A DNA stretch of 64,000 nt from Rhodanobacteraceae bacterium ZG21-1 (GTDB lineage Bacteria; Pseudomonadota; Gammaproteobacteria; Xanthomonadales; Rhodanobacteraceae), in contig JAJEJU010000025.1 in the NCBI GenBank assembly GCA_021390615.1, positions 1,426,001 through 1,490,000 on the forward strand, read 5' to 3'. The position numbers and the translations under genes were made by a program. This document shows, in pieces, positions 27,320 to 36,967 of the stretch. Position 1 is the first letter of the stretch. Every line of letters starts with the position of its first letter. The notes beneath the pieces are model-generated. The model had not been told where the DNA came from. It searched no databases and saw only the letters and a program-made list of their open reading frames with translations.

Positions 27320-28505
27320 GGGGCTTGGCCGCCTCCGGATTCTTGGCGATGCGCACTTCGTCGCCGTCGACCAGGCCGTCGGAGGGATTGATGATCACGC
27401 GGTCGTTCGCGGCCAGGCCCGAACCCACCTCGATGGTCTTGCCGTAGTCGCGGCGGATCGTGACGGTCTTGAAGTGCACGTGGTCGCTGGCGTCCAGCGT
27501 CGCCACGTGCAGGCCCTTGTCGTCGAAGATCAACGCCTCGGCCGGCACGCTCAGGCCCAGCGTGTCCGACGCGATGTTGAAGCTCACGCTGGCGTAGCTG
27601 CTCGGCAGCAGGCGGCCGTCGGGATTGTCGACCAGCAGCTGCACCAGGGTGGTGCCCGAGGTCGGCGCGATCGCGCGCGCATCGGCCTCCACCTTCGCGG
27701 TGAACGACTTGCCCGGATACTCCGGCACGCTCAGCGTGGCCTGGTCGCCGCGATGGATGCTCGGCGCATACACCTGCGGCACCCGCACATAGACGCGCAG
27801 CTTGCTGGTGTCGGACACCGTGAACAGCGGCGTGCCGGTGCCGCTGCTGTCGGCGGTGATGAGCGCACCGACGTCGGTGTTGCGCGCCGTGACGCGGCCG
27901 TCGAACGGCGCCACCAGCCGCGCATACGACTTCAGCGCCTTCAGCCGCTCGACGTTGGCCTGCGCCGCGTTGGCCTGCGCCTGCTTGGCGGCATAGTCGC
28001 CGTTGTACTGGTCCACCGACTGCTGCGAGACCGAATCGGGATCGGTCTGGCGCAGCACCTGCCAGCGTTTGGCGGTGGTGGCGGCGAGCGCGGCGTTGGC
28101 CTTGGCGCTGGCGAGATCGGCCTGGCCCTGCAGCAGCTGCTGATCGAGGTCAGGCGTGTCGATCTCGCCGAGCAGTTCGCCAGCCTTCACCTGGGCACCG
28201 ATGTCCTTGTTCCAGGACTTGAGGTAGCCGCTGGTGCGCGCGTAGATCGGCGCATTGGTGAAGGCGTCCATCTGCGCAGGCAGTTCGATCGGCGCCTTGC
28301 CGTTGCCCGACTGCGGCTCGGCGATCACCACGGTGGGAATGGCCTGCTCGTCGGTCCACTGGCGCAGGCTGTGCGCCTGGGAAAGGCGCGTGGTCACGCC
28401 GACGACCACGATCGAACCGAACAGCACGATGCCGATGACAGCTGCCAGACGCAGGCGGCGCGGCGACGGCGTCGCCTCGGGAAGGGAGGTGAGATGCTCA
28501 GACAT
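27306..28505 (-). CDS. RND efflux periplasmic adaptor (membrane fusion protein)
   Basis: A 399-residue adaptor. A single N-terminal membrane helix (about residues 20-40) is followed by the lipoyl half-motif YARTSGYLKSWNKDIGAQVKAG, a long alpha-hairpin (about 115-190), the second lipoyl half ARLVAPFDGRVTARNTDVGAL, and beta-barrel and membrane-proximal domains. The ATG at 28505 is chosen because it leads straight to a typical N-terminus; another in-frame ATG is at 28523, and the open frame runs still further upstream. It overlaps the end of the pump gene by 8 bp, showing translational coupling in the order pump, adaptor, outer-membrane factor. Confidence 0.9.
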   Translation of the reverse strand: MSEHLTSLPEATPSPRRLRLAAVIGIVLFGSIVVVGVTTRLSQAHSLRQWTDEQAIPTVVIAEPQSGNGKAPIELPAQMDAFTNAPIYARTSGYLKSWNKDIGAQVKAGELLGEIDTPDLDQQLLQGQADLASAKANAALAATTAKRWQVLRQTDPDSVSQQSVDQYNGDYAAKQAQANAAQANVERLKALKSYARLVAPFDGRVTARNTDVGALITADSSGTGTPLFTVSDTSKLRVYVRVPQVYAPSIHRGDQATLSVPEYPGKSFTAKVEADARAIAPTSGTTLVQLLVDNPDGRLLPSSYASVSFNIASDTLGLSVPAEALIFDDKGLHVATLDASDHVHFKTVTIRRDYGKTIEVGSGLAANDRVIINPSDGLVDGDEVRIAKNPEAAKPHEKS

Positions 28506-31500
28506 GGACGAGTTCTCCGGCATGGCCAGCCGAATCAGGCGCGTGCTTGTAACGCGCATGCACGATAGAAAAGACGACAGGAACAAAGATCAGCGTAGCG
28601 GTGGTGGCGAACAGCAGGCCGCCGATCACCGCGCGACCCAGCGGCGCGTTCTGCTCGCCACCGTCGCCGAGGCCGAGCGCCATCGGCACCATGCCGATGA
28701 TCATCGCCAGCGCGGTCATCAGCACCGGACGGAAGCGCACGAAACCCGCCTCGCGCGCCGCCAGCACGGCGTCGCCGTGGGCGGCCAGGCGCTCGCGGCA
28801 GAAGCTCACCACCAGCACCGAGTTGGCGGTGGCGACGCCCATGCACATGATCGCGCCGGTGAGCGCCGGCACCGACAGCGTGGTGTGGGTGACGAACAGC
28901 ATCCACACGATGCCGGCCAGCGCCGCGGGCAGCGCGGTGATGATCACGAACGGATCGGTCCACGACTGGAAGTTCACCACGATCAGCAGGTACACCAGCA
29001 CGGCCGAGCCGAGCAGGCCGAACAGCAGGCCGGAATAGGCGTCGTGCATGGTCTGCACCTGGCCCAGCAAGGCAATGTTGGCGCCCTTCGGCTTGTCCTT
29101 CGCGGTGTCCTTCAACACCTTCTCGATGTCGCCGGCCACGGCGCCGAGGTCGCGCCCCTGGGTGGTGGCGAAGATTTCCACCATCGACTGGATGTTGTAC
29201 TGGCTGACGATGCTGTTGCGATGGGTGCGGTTGATGTCGGCCAGCGCACCCAGCACCTGGGCGTTGCCGCCGTTCTTGGAGGTGATCGGCAGGTTGCTCA
29301 GCTGGGCCAGCGTGTCCAGCTGGTACTGCGGCACCTGCGCCGAGATCGGGTAGGTCACGTTGTTGTCGGGATTGAGCCAGTAGGTGGGCGCCACCTGCGC
29401 GGTGCCGGACAGGTCGGCGACCAGGCTGCTGGTCACGTCCGCCTCGGTCAGGCCGAGCAGCTGCGCGCGGGTGCGGTCCACGTCGATGCGGAAAGCGGGC
29501 TGCGCCTGCGACTGCTGGATGCGCGCGTCGGCGATGCCCGGAATCTGCCGCAGTTTGTTGAGCAGCTCGTTGGCATAGGCGAAGTTCTTGTCGAGATGGA
29601 AGCCGCGGATCTGCAGGTCGATCGGCGCCGGCGAACCGAAGTTGAGGATCTGGCTGACGATGTCGGCCGGCGGGAACGAGAAGGTCGAGCCCGGGAACTG
29701 GCGCGGCAGTTTCTCGCGCAGCAGCTTCACGTACTCGGCGCTGGGCCGGTGGTCTTCCTTCAGCGAAATCTGGATGTCGCCGTCCTGCTCGCCGACTTCG
29801 CCCGTGTTGTTGTAGATCGTGTTGATCGAGCTGGAGTACTGGCCGATGTTGTCCACCACCGCCTCGAGCTCGTCCGGCGGAATCACCTGGCGGATGGCCT
29901 TCTCGACGTCAGCGAACTCCGCCGAGGTGGTCTCCACGCGGGTGCCGATCGGCGCGCGGACGTGCACCAGGATCTGGCCGCCGTCGACGTCCGGGAAGAA
30001 GTTGCTGCCCAGGCCCGGCAGCAGCAGGAACGACAGCACCACGAAGGCCAGGAAGCCGATCACGAATACCTTGCTGTGCTTGAGGGCCAGGTTGAGCAGG
30101 CCGCTGTAGCCGGCGCGGAACACCTCGAAGCGGTCCACGAAGCCGCGCTGGAAGCGGCCCAGCACCGACTTCGGCGGCGGCAGCGGCAGGTGCTGGCCGT
30201 GCTCGTCCACGGTCGGCGGATGCGCCTGCAGCAGGTACTTGGCCATGGTCAGCACCAGCGTACGCGACAGGATGAAGGAGAAGATCATCGCGAAGATCAC
30301 CGCCTCCGCCATCGGCACGAACAGATAGCGCGCCACGCCTGGCAGGAAGAACATCGGCACGAACACGATGCAGATGCAGCACAGCGAGACGAAGGCCGGC
30401 ACGATGATCTGCGCCGAGCCGTCGACGATCGCGGTGATGACGTCCTTGCCCTGCTCCAGATGCCAGTTGATGTTCTCGATGGTCACCGTGGCCTCGTCCA
30501 CCAGGATGCCCACCGCCAGCGCGAGGCCGCCCAGGGTCATGATGTTGAGGGTCTGGCCGATCGCCGACAGGGTGAACACCGAGCCGAGCACGGCCAGCGG
30601 GATCGAGGTGGTGATGATAAGAGTGGAGCGCCAGCTGCCGAGGAACAGCAGGATCATCAGGCTGGTGAGCGCGGCGGCGATGATGCCTTCGCGGATCACC
30701 CCGTTGATCGAGGCGCGCACGAACAGCGACTGGTCGCCGATCGGCGTCACCGTGAGGTTGTCCGGCAGCGCGTCCTTCATCTGCACCAGCTTGTCGCGCG
30801 CGCCGGCCACGATCGCCAGGGTGGAGGTCGAGCCGTTCTTCAGGATCGACAGCAAGGTGGAGCGCACGCCGTCGACGTGCACGATATTGGTCTGCGGCGG
30901 ATTGCCGTCGCGCACATGGGCCACGTCGCGCACGTAGATGGTGGTGCCGTTGGCCGTCTTGATCGGCAGGTCTTCCAGCTCCTGCGCGTGCACGGCGGCG
31001 TTGTTCAGCTCCATCACGTATTCGTACTTGCCGATCTTCTGCGTGCCGATCGGGCTGATCTGCTGCTGGTTGGCCAGCGCGTTGGCGACGTCCTGGGTGG
31101 ACAGGCCGCGTGCCTGCAGCGCCGCCGGGTCCACGTCCAGCTGCACCTGGCGCGTCTTGCCGCCGAACGGGTACGGAATCGCCGCGCCCTGCACGGTGAC
31201 CAGCTGCGGACGCAGCAGGTTGAGGCCGAGGTCGCCCAGCTGCTGTTCGCTCAGGCCCTTGCCCGACAGCGCCAGCTGCAGGATCGGCACAGTCGAGGCG
31301 TTGTAGTTGACGATCAGCGGCGGCGTCGCGCCAGCCGGCATCTGCTTCAGGATGGTCTGCGCAACCGCGGTCACCTGCGCATTCGCCACCGCGATGTTCA
31401 CGCCAGGCTGGAAGTAGATCTTGGTGATGCCCATGCCGTTGAGCGATTCCGACTCGATATGCTCGATGTCGTTCACGGTGGTCGTGAGCACGCGCTCGAA

Positions 31501-31701
31501 CGGCGTGTTCATGCGCCCCGACATCTGGTCGGGCGTCATGCCGGTGAACTGCCAGGCCACCGCGATCACCGGAATGTCGATGTCCGGGAAAATATCGGTG
31601 GGCGTACGTACTGCCGACATCGCGCCGAAGATGAGGATGGTCAGTGCGAGGACGACAAAGGTATAGGGTCGCGTGAGCGCGATCCGGACGATGCCAAGCA
31701 T
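28498..31701 (-). CDS. RND-family efflux pump permease
   Basis: A 1067-residue inner-membrane pump with the twelve-helix, two-large-loop RND plan. Repeated features include TRPYTFVVLALTILIFGAM at the first helix and DIFPDIDIPVIAV at the start of the porter domain. In helix 4 the charged pair is Asp-Glu (GILVDEATVTIENIN) rather than the Asp-Asp of AcrB. In helix 10 the lysine of AcrB is replaced (MCMGVATANSVLVVSF). I believe this pattern is typical of a separate branch of drug/metal-type RND pumps. The ATG at 31701 is used; the frame opens upstream from a TTG at 31740. It is the first gene of the operon, downstream of two palindromes. Confidence 0.93.
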   Translation of the reverse strand: MLGIVRIALTRPYTFVVLALTILIFGAMSAVRTPTDIFPDIDIPVIAVAWQFTGMTPDQMSGRMNTPFERVLTTTVNDIEHIESESLNGMGITKIYFQPGVNIAVANAQVTAVAQTILKQMPAGATPPLIVNYNASTVPILQLALSGKGLSEQQLGDLGLNLLRPQLVTVQGAAIPYPFGGKTRQVQLDVDPAALQARGLSTQDVANALANQQQISPIGTQKIGKYEYVMELNNAAVHAQELEDLPIKTANGTTIYVRDVAHVRDGNPPQTNIVHVDGVRSTLLSILKNGSTSTLAIVAGARDKLVQMKDALPDNLTVTPIGDQSLFVRASINGVIREGIIAAALTSLMILLFLGSWRSTLIITTSIPLAVLGSVFTLSAIGQTLNIMTLGGLALAVGILVDEATVTIENINWHLEQGKDVITAIVDGSAQIIVPAFVSLCCICIVFVPMFFLPGVARYLFVPMAEAVIFAMIFSFILSRTLVLTMAKYLLQAHPPTVDEHGQHLPLPPPKSVLGRFQRGFVDRFEVFRAGYSGLLNLALKHSKVFVIGFLAFVVLSFLLLPGLGSNFFPDVDGGQILVHVRAPIGTRVETTSAEFADVEKAIRQVIPPDELEAVVDNIGQYSSSINTIYNNTGEVGEQDGDIQISLKEDHRPSAEYVKLLREKLPRQFPGSTFSFPPADIVSQILNFGSPAPIDLQIRGFHLDKNFAYANELLNKLRQIPGIADARIQQSQAQPAFRIDVDRTRAQLLGLTEADVTSSLVADLSGTAQVAPTYWLNPDNNVTYPISAQVPQYQLDTLAQLSNLPITSKNGGNAQVLGALADINRTHRNSIVSQYNIQSMVEIFATTQGRDLGAVAGDIEKVLKDTAKDKPKGANIALLGQVQTMHDAYSGLLFGLLGSAVLVYLLIVVNFQSWTDPFVIITALPAALAGIVWMLFVTHTTLSVPALTGAIMCMGVATANSVLVVSFCRERLAAHGDAVLAAREAGFVRFRPVLMTALAMIIGMVPMALGLGDGGEQNAPLGRAVIGGLLFATTATLIFVPVVFSIVHARYKHAPDSAGHAGELVHV

Positions 31702-31780
31702 GCGGGGGATTTCCGTGCGCAGAATGATGCGTCGCGGCAAATTTTCGCATGCACCGAATACTCCCGGTGCGATTCAGCGG

Positions 31781-31843
31781 ATGAAGATAATTTCATGTTC
31801 TCTGCGACGGCGTCGGCCGCCATGCGCATGAAGATTTCTTCAT
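31781..31843. promoter_or_regulatory. Two palindromes ATGAA-N6-TTCAT upstream of the RND operon
   Basis: ATGAAGATAATTTCAT at 31781-31796 and ATGAAGATTTCTTCAT at 31828-31843, centres 47 bp apart. The second is part of an 18 bp palindrome (31827-31844) with two unpaired central bases. Both lie in the 157 bp between the pump start and the kinase stop, so they are placed as operators of the pump operon. The binding protein is unknown. Confidence 0.6.
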
Positions 31844-31858
31844 GCCGCCGCGACTGCC

Positions 31859-33292
31859 TCAGGCAGTCATCGATGCGACCTCGGGCACCGAACGCGACAG
31901 GCAGGTGCCGGCTTTTTCTTCCGGCGCCAGCGGGTAGCAGTACAGCGTGAGGCAGGCGCCGTTGCTGCTGCCGTCGCCGATCACCAGCGCGTAGCCGTGC
32001 AGGCGCACGATGGCGCTGACGATGCTGAGGCCCAGGCCCGAGCCGCCGGTGGTGCGGCTGTTGTCGCCGCGATAAAAGCGCCGCATCACCGCGTCGCGTT
32101 CGTCAGCCGGAATGCCCGGCCCGCTGTCGACCACGTCCACGCGCGGGCCGCGCTTGTCCATGCTCACACGCAGGCTCACCCGTCCGCCGGACGGAGTGAA
32201 CTTGATGGCGTTGCCGACCAGGTTGGCCAGCGCTTCGAACAGCAGGTGCGCATCGGCGCGCGCCGGCGCCGGCGACTGGATGTCCAGATCGAAGACCTGC
32301 CCGCGATCCTCCGCCACCGGCATGTAGAACTCGTGCACCTGGCGCAGCACCTGGCCGACGTCGACTTCGTCGAAGCAGGCCGCGCGATGGCGATCCTCCA
32401 GCTCCGACACGCGCAGCAGGGCGCGGAAGCGCGACAGCACTTCGTCGATGTCGACGATGCACGACTCCACCAGCGCCGCCTCCGGCTTGCCGCCGATCTG
32501 CTGCTGGGTGCGGTACAGGCGCGCGCGCAGCCGGGTCAGCGGCGTGCGCAAGTCGTGCGCGATGTTGTCGCACACGCCCTTCACTTCGCTCAGCAAGCGC
32601 TCGATCTCGCCCAGCATGGTGTTGACGATGCCGGCCAGCTGATCGAGTTCGTCGCCACGCCGACTGATGGGCAGGCGCTTGGACAGGTCGCCGCGCCGGA
32701 TCGGATCGGTGGCCTTCTGCAGCGCGCGAATGCGCCGCTCCGGCCCGCGTCGCAGCAGGAAGCCGCCAAGCAGGCCTGGGATGATGGTCAGCGAAATGCC
32801 CCACAGCAGCGCGCGGCGGATGATCGCGCCGATGCCGTCGATGGTGCTGATGTCCTTGGCGATGACCAGGATGTTGCCGTCGGGCAAGGTGGTCGCCAGT
32901 CCGCGGGCGCGCACGCGCTCGGCATCGCGATCAGGGCGCGGCAGGCCATGCTTGAGCAGGTGCACCTGGCCGTCGCGCAGCAGCGAGGTCGGCAGGTGGT
33001 CGATGTTGCCGGCCAGCGGCTGGTGATCCTTGTCGAACAGGCCTACCGACATGATGCCGTGCGGATCGATCGCCGCCGCCGCGTCCACCGTGGCCGCCAG
33101 CCGGGTCGGGTCGGTCGAGGCAATGTAGTGCATGCGCTGCTGCAGCATCTGGTCGATGACCGTGTTGAGGTAGCGCGTGGTCTCCCACTGGATCATGCCC
33201 ATCAGCACGGCGCCCCACACGACGAACAAGGCGCCGTAGATCAGGATCAGCCGCGAGCTGGTCGAATGCCAGCGCTTCGAACGTACCTTCAT
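31859..33292 (-). CDS. Two-component sensor histidine kinase, efflux-linked
   Basis: A 477-residue kinase. Transmembrane helices at about residues 14-34 and 160-180 flank a periplasmic sensor; then comes a HAMP domain (RRIRALQKATDPIRRGDL). The phosphoacceptor box is NIAHDLRTPLTRLR, the N box NLVGNAIKF, and the G boxes are VDSGPGIP and GSGLGLSIV. The ATG at 33292 overlaps the regulator stop (ATGA). The open frame extends 53 codons upstream into the regulator gene in another frame and is not the real start. It lies upstream of the RND operon on the same strand. Confidence 0.93.
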   Translation of the reverse strand: MKVRSKRWHSTSSRLILIYGALFVVWGAVLMGMIQWETTRYLNTVIDQMLQQRMHYIASTDPTRLAATVDAAAAIDPHGIMSVGLFDKDHQPLAGNIDHLPTSLLRDGQVHLLKHGLPRPDRDAERVRARGLATTLPDGNILVIAKDISTIDGIGAIIRRALLWGISLTIIPGLLGGFLLRRGPERRIRALQKATDPIRRGDLSKRLPISRRGDELDQLAGIVNTMLGEIERLLSEVKGVCDNIAHDLRTPLTRLRARLYRTQQQIGGKPEAALVESCIVDIDEVLSRFRALLRVSELEDRHRAACFDEVDVGQVLRQVHEFYMPVAEDRGQVFDLDIQSPAPARADAHLLFEALANLVGNAIKFTPSGGRVSLRVSMDKRGPRVDVVDSGPGIPADERDAVMRRFYRGDNSRTTGGSGLGLSIVSAIVRLHGYALVIGDGSSNGACLTLYCYPLAPEEKAGTCLSRSVPEVASMTA

Positions 33293-33987
33293 GACACCAC
33301 CAGAGGCGTTTCGTGCGCGGTCACGATCATGTAGCCGGTGCCGCGCACGGTGTGGATCAGCGCCGGCTGGCCGGCGCCGTCGATCTTTCGCCGCAGCCGT
33401 CCGATGTGCACGTCGATCACGTTGGTGCCTGGATCGAAGTGAAAGCCCCACACCGTCTCGAAGATCATCGTGCGGGTGAGCACCTGGCCGGAATTGCGCA
33501 TCATGAATTCGAGCAGGCGGTACTCGGTGGGCAGCAGGGTCAGCGGCTGGCCGGCGCGATAGGCCACGTGACTCACCAGGTCCAGCTCAAGATCGGCCAC
33601 GCGCAGGCGCTGCGCGGACTGCGGCTGGCGCCGGCGCAGCAGCACTTCGGCGCGCGCCGACATTTCGTCGGGCGCGAACGGCTTGGTGAGATAGTCGTCG
33701 CCGCCGGCGCGCAGGCCGCGCACGCGTTCGTCGACGTCGCTCAGCGCGCTGATCATCAGCACCGGCGTGTCGCTGCCGCTGCGGCGCAGCTCGGCCACCA
33801 CGTCGATGCCGTCCATGCCCGGCAGCATGCGGTCCAGGGTGATCAGGTCGTAGTCGCGCTGCAGCGCGCGCGTCAGGCCGTCCTGGCCGTTGGCGACCCA
33901 TTCGGCCAGCATGCCGCGCGCGTTGAGTTCGGCGACGATCTCGCGCGCGGTGGTTTCGTCGTCTTCGATGACCAGGATGCGTGGCAT
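33289..33987 (-). CDS. OmpR-family response regulator, efflux-linked
   Basis: A 232-residue regulator. The acidic patch is IEDDET, the phospho-Asp lies in LITLDRMLPGMDGID, and the switch Lys in LTKPFAPDEM. The C-terminal winged helix ends in HTVRGTGYMIV. It is coupled to the downstream kinase by a 4 bp overlap. Because the pair sits next to an RND operon in the same orientation, control of that operon is the natural inference, as with CusRS/CzcRS-type systems, but the palindromes found at the pump promoter are not the usual OmpR tandem type. Confidence 0.93.
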   Translation of the reverse strand: MPRILVIEDDETTAREIVAELNARGMLAEWVANGQDGLTRALQRDYDLITLDRMLPGMDGIDVVAELRRSGSDTPVLMISALSDVDERVRGLRAGGDDYLTKPFAPDEMSARAEVLLRRRQPQSAQRLRVADLELDLVSHVAYRAGQPLTLLPTEYRLLEFMMRNSGQVLTRTMIFETVWGFHFDPGTNVIDVHIGRLRRKIDGAGQPALIHTVRGTGYMIVTAHETPLVVS

Positions 33988-34040
33988 CGCCTGCCTATGC
34001 CTTCAAGCCGGATAAGGCCCCGGCGCGGCCAACATACGGA

Positions 34041-34065
34041 AACGGCCTCCGCGAGGGAGGCCGTT
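34041..34065 (-). terminator. Terminator of rpoH
   Basis: A 10 bp stem AACGGCCTCC with its complement, loop of 5, lies 24 bp after the rpoH stop. On the minus strand it is followed by TTTCC. Medium-strength intrinsic terminator. Confidence 0.7.
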
Positions 34066-34088
34066 CGATGTTACACCTGCCGATTGGC

Positions 34089-34946
<858 letters not shown>

Positions 34947-34975
34947 GTGTGGAACCTCCCGAATGGATGGCAAGT

Positions 34976-35002
34976 TTAGCACTCGCATATTTCGAGTGCT
35001 AA
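34976..35002. promoter_or_regulatory. CIRCE operator (HrcA-binding site) upstream of rpoH
   Basis: TTAGCACTC at 34976-34984, a 9-base spacer, then GAGTGCTAA at 34994-35002: a perfect match to the CIRCE consensus, with arms exactly complementary. HrcA represses genes bearing CIRCE until heat shock titrates its GroEL-dependent folding. CIRCE normally precedes groESL or the hrcA-dnaK operon; here it precedes rpoH by 30 bp from the start codon. HrcA is encoded outside the window. Confidence 0.92.
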
Positions 35003-35322
35003 AAGGCGGCGGAGTTCAACATGCCCCGTTGAAGGATCCGGAGGCCTTTATGTACTCAATCGTACAGTAAATCCGGCGGCTTGTCCAGCCGCCGTACCAT
35101 CGCATCCCCCAAAAGACACCCCACCCGGAGCCTGTCCAGCAAGAGGTGTCCACTAGGGATATGGGGCTTTTGTCAGGTGAATCAAGGCCCTAATTGCCTC
35201 GAACCACCAGGCCCCAGACAGGGTGGCGCGACTTCGCGCGCCGAAGGTTGCGAATGGGCGGGAGCAGCGGCGAAATGACGCAGGGCAGGCCGGCCAGCGT
35301 CGCCAGCCAGGCATCGAGCGGT
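35003..35322. other. Intergenic region between ung and rpoH
   Basis: About 320 bp. It holds the presumed rpoH promoter region, but I cannot place -35 and -10 boxes with confidence. A GC-rich hairpin (CGGCGGCT/AGCCGCCG, loop TGTCC) lies at 35074-35094. The rest up to the ung stop shows no gene. Confidence 0.45.
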
Positions 35323-36030
35323 TCAATCCAGCGGCGGCAGTTCGGCCCGGGGCGGCAGCGACCAGTCGATCGGCGCGCTGCCCTGGCTCTCCAGGTAGCG
35401 GTTGGCGGCGGAAAAGTGGCCGCAGCCGAGAAAGCCCCGGTGCGCCGACAGCGGCGAGGGGTGCACCGACTTCAGGATGCTGTGGCGATTGCGATCGATC
35501 AGCTGGCCTTTGCGCTGCGCGTACGAGCCCCACAGCATGAACACCAGGCCCTCGCGCTCGCGGTTGAGCGCGTCGATGGCCGCATCGGTGAAGCCCTCCC
35601 AGCCCTTGCCCTGGTGTGAGGCGGCCAGGCCGCGCTCCACCGTCAGCACTGCGTTGAGCAGCAGCACGCCGCGATCGGCCCAGGGCGTGAGGCAGCCGTG
35701 GTCGGGCGGGGCGATGCCGAGATCGCGCTGGATTTCCTTGAAGATGTTCTGCAGCGAGGGCGGCGGCGGCACGCCAGGCCGCACCGAAAAGCACAGGCCG
35801 TGGGCCTGGCCCGGGCCGTGATAGGGATCCTGGCCCAGGATCACCACGCGCACGGCGTCGAACGGGGTGTGTGCGAACGCCGCGAAGATCTCCGGCCCCG
35901 GCGGGTAGATCACCTTGCCGGCACGCTTCTCCGCACGCAGGAAATCCGCCAGGGCCCGCATGTCGGAACGCTCCAGGTAGTCCCCGATGCGCGCCTTCCA
36001 GGAGGCCTCCAGTTCGCCGCGTCCACTCAT
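35323..36030 (-). CDS. ung: Uracil-DNA glycosylase, family 1
   Basis: A 235-residue base-excision-repair enzyme removing uracil from DNA. The catalytic water-activating Asp is in [17 protein letters not shown], the uracil-recognition block is [11 protein letters not shown], and the DNA-minor-groove loop is [13 protein letters not shown]. Length and motif order are as in E. coli Ung. Its start overlaps the stop of the double-receiver gene by 4 bp. Confidence 0.96.
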   Translation of the reverse strand: MSGRGELEASWKARIGDYLERSDMRALADFLRAEKRAGKVIYPPGPEIFAAFAHTPFDAVRVVILGQDPYHGPGQAHGLCFSVRPGVPPPPSLQNIFKEIQRDLGIAPPDHGCLTPWADRGVLLLNAVLTVERGLAASHQGKGWEGFTDAAIDALNREREGLVFMLWGSYAQRKGQLIDRNRHSILKSVHPSPLSAHRGFLGCGHFSAANRYLESQGSAPIDWSLPPRAELPPLD

Positions 36031-36881
36031 CCGCCCGCTCCCTCTCCTTCCGTCCCGGCGCGCAGATGCCGCGCCACTTTCAACTGGAACAGCAACTTGG
36101 TGACCAGCAGCCTTTCCTCGATCGGCTTCTGCACCAGGTCATTGGCGCCGGCCCTCAGCAAGGTCGCCTGATTGGCCGGGTTCTCGTCGCCGGTCATCAC
36201 CAGCACCGGCAGCCGGCCCTTACCGTAGCCGAATTCGCGCCGGATCTGGGTGAGCAGGTCGCCGCCGGTGAGCTCGCCCTTCAGGCTGACGTCGGTGAGC
36301 ACCAGGTCGGCGCCTATCCGCCCCTGCGCGCGTCCTGTCTCCAGCAGGGCCAGGGCGTCCTCCACGCTGACCACGTGGCGCACGGTCAGGCCGACCTTCT
36401 CCATCACGCGCCGCGTCGCCAGCGCCACCACGCGGCTGTCCTCCACGTAGAGCACTTCGCCGTCAGCATGGCTGTCGGGGCGGACATAGCCGCGGATAAA
36501 GGCCGCCAGAGCCTCGAAGCCCAGCGACTTGTCGAAATAGTCGGTGACGTGCTCGCCCAGGGTGCGGCGCAGCAGGCGCTCGTCGACATCGCCGGACACC
36601 GCGACGATCGGCACGAAGGCCTGCGGCGCGACCTCGCGCACATGCCGCGCCAACTCCAGCCCGTCCATGTCGGGCAGGCGCAGCGCGATGGTGATGAAAT
36701 CGAACACGCCGGCATCGAGCAACTGCTTGGCCTCGGCGCCGCTGCCACTGCCCACCACCTCGGCCTCGGGCAGTTCGGCCTTGAGCACGCGCGCGATCAG
36801 CTGGCGCACCACCCGCGAGCCGTCCACCACCAGCACGCGCGGCGCCGTGCCGATCATCCGGCTGCTGATTCCCCCATTCAC
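36027..36881 (-). CDS. Response regulator with two receiver domains, first one degenerate
   Basis: A protein of about 284 residues with two receiver domains and no output domain. Receiver 1 (about residues 14-130) begins [10 protein letters not shown], where the second acidic residue is Gly, and its phospho-acceptor position in [13 protein letters not shown] is Ala rather than Asp, so it cannot be phosphorylated in the usual way. Receiver 2 (about 140-260) has LYVEDSR, the Asp in [10 protein letters not shown], a Thr in VMTGDE and Lys in VQKPIEE, and looks functional. A GTG at 36881 with a GGGGGGAGA ribosome-binding site is the chosen start; another GTG at 36938 lacks one. It is translationally coupled to ung downstream. 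Confidence 0.8.
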   Translation of the reverse strand: MNGGISSRMIGTAPRVLVVDGSRVVRQLIARVLKAELPEAEVVGSGSGAEAKQLLDAGVFDFITIALRLPDMDGLELARHVREVAPQAFVPIVAVSGDVDERLLRRTLGEHVTDYFDKSLGFEALAAFIRGYVRPDSHADGEVLYVEDSRVVALATRRVMEKVGLTVRHVVSVEDALALLETGRAQGRIGADLVLTDVSLKGELTGGDLLTQIRREFGYGKGRLPVLVMTGDENPANQATLLRAGANDLVQKPIEERLLVTKLLFQLKVARHLRAGTEGEGAGG

Positions 36882-36967
36882 GGCGATCTCCCCCCTCGTC
36901 CCGCCTGCCCTGGCCAAGCTCCGGCCAGGGGCGCTCACTCACCCGATCGTATTATGCGACGGTTACA

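Noticed and set aside
28255-31950. A very long open frame on the plus strand opposite the RND pump and adaptor genes
   Set aside because: Its translation is His/Arg/Gln/Ala-rich, without domains, and mirrors the pump and adaptor codons on the other strand; a normal shadow of GC-rich genes.
35074-35094. Hairpin upstream of rpoH as a heat-sensing RNA structure
   Set aside because: It lies more than 120 bp from the start codon and away from the ribosome-binding site, so an RNA thermometer role is not supported by position.
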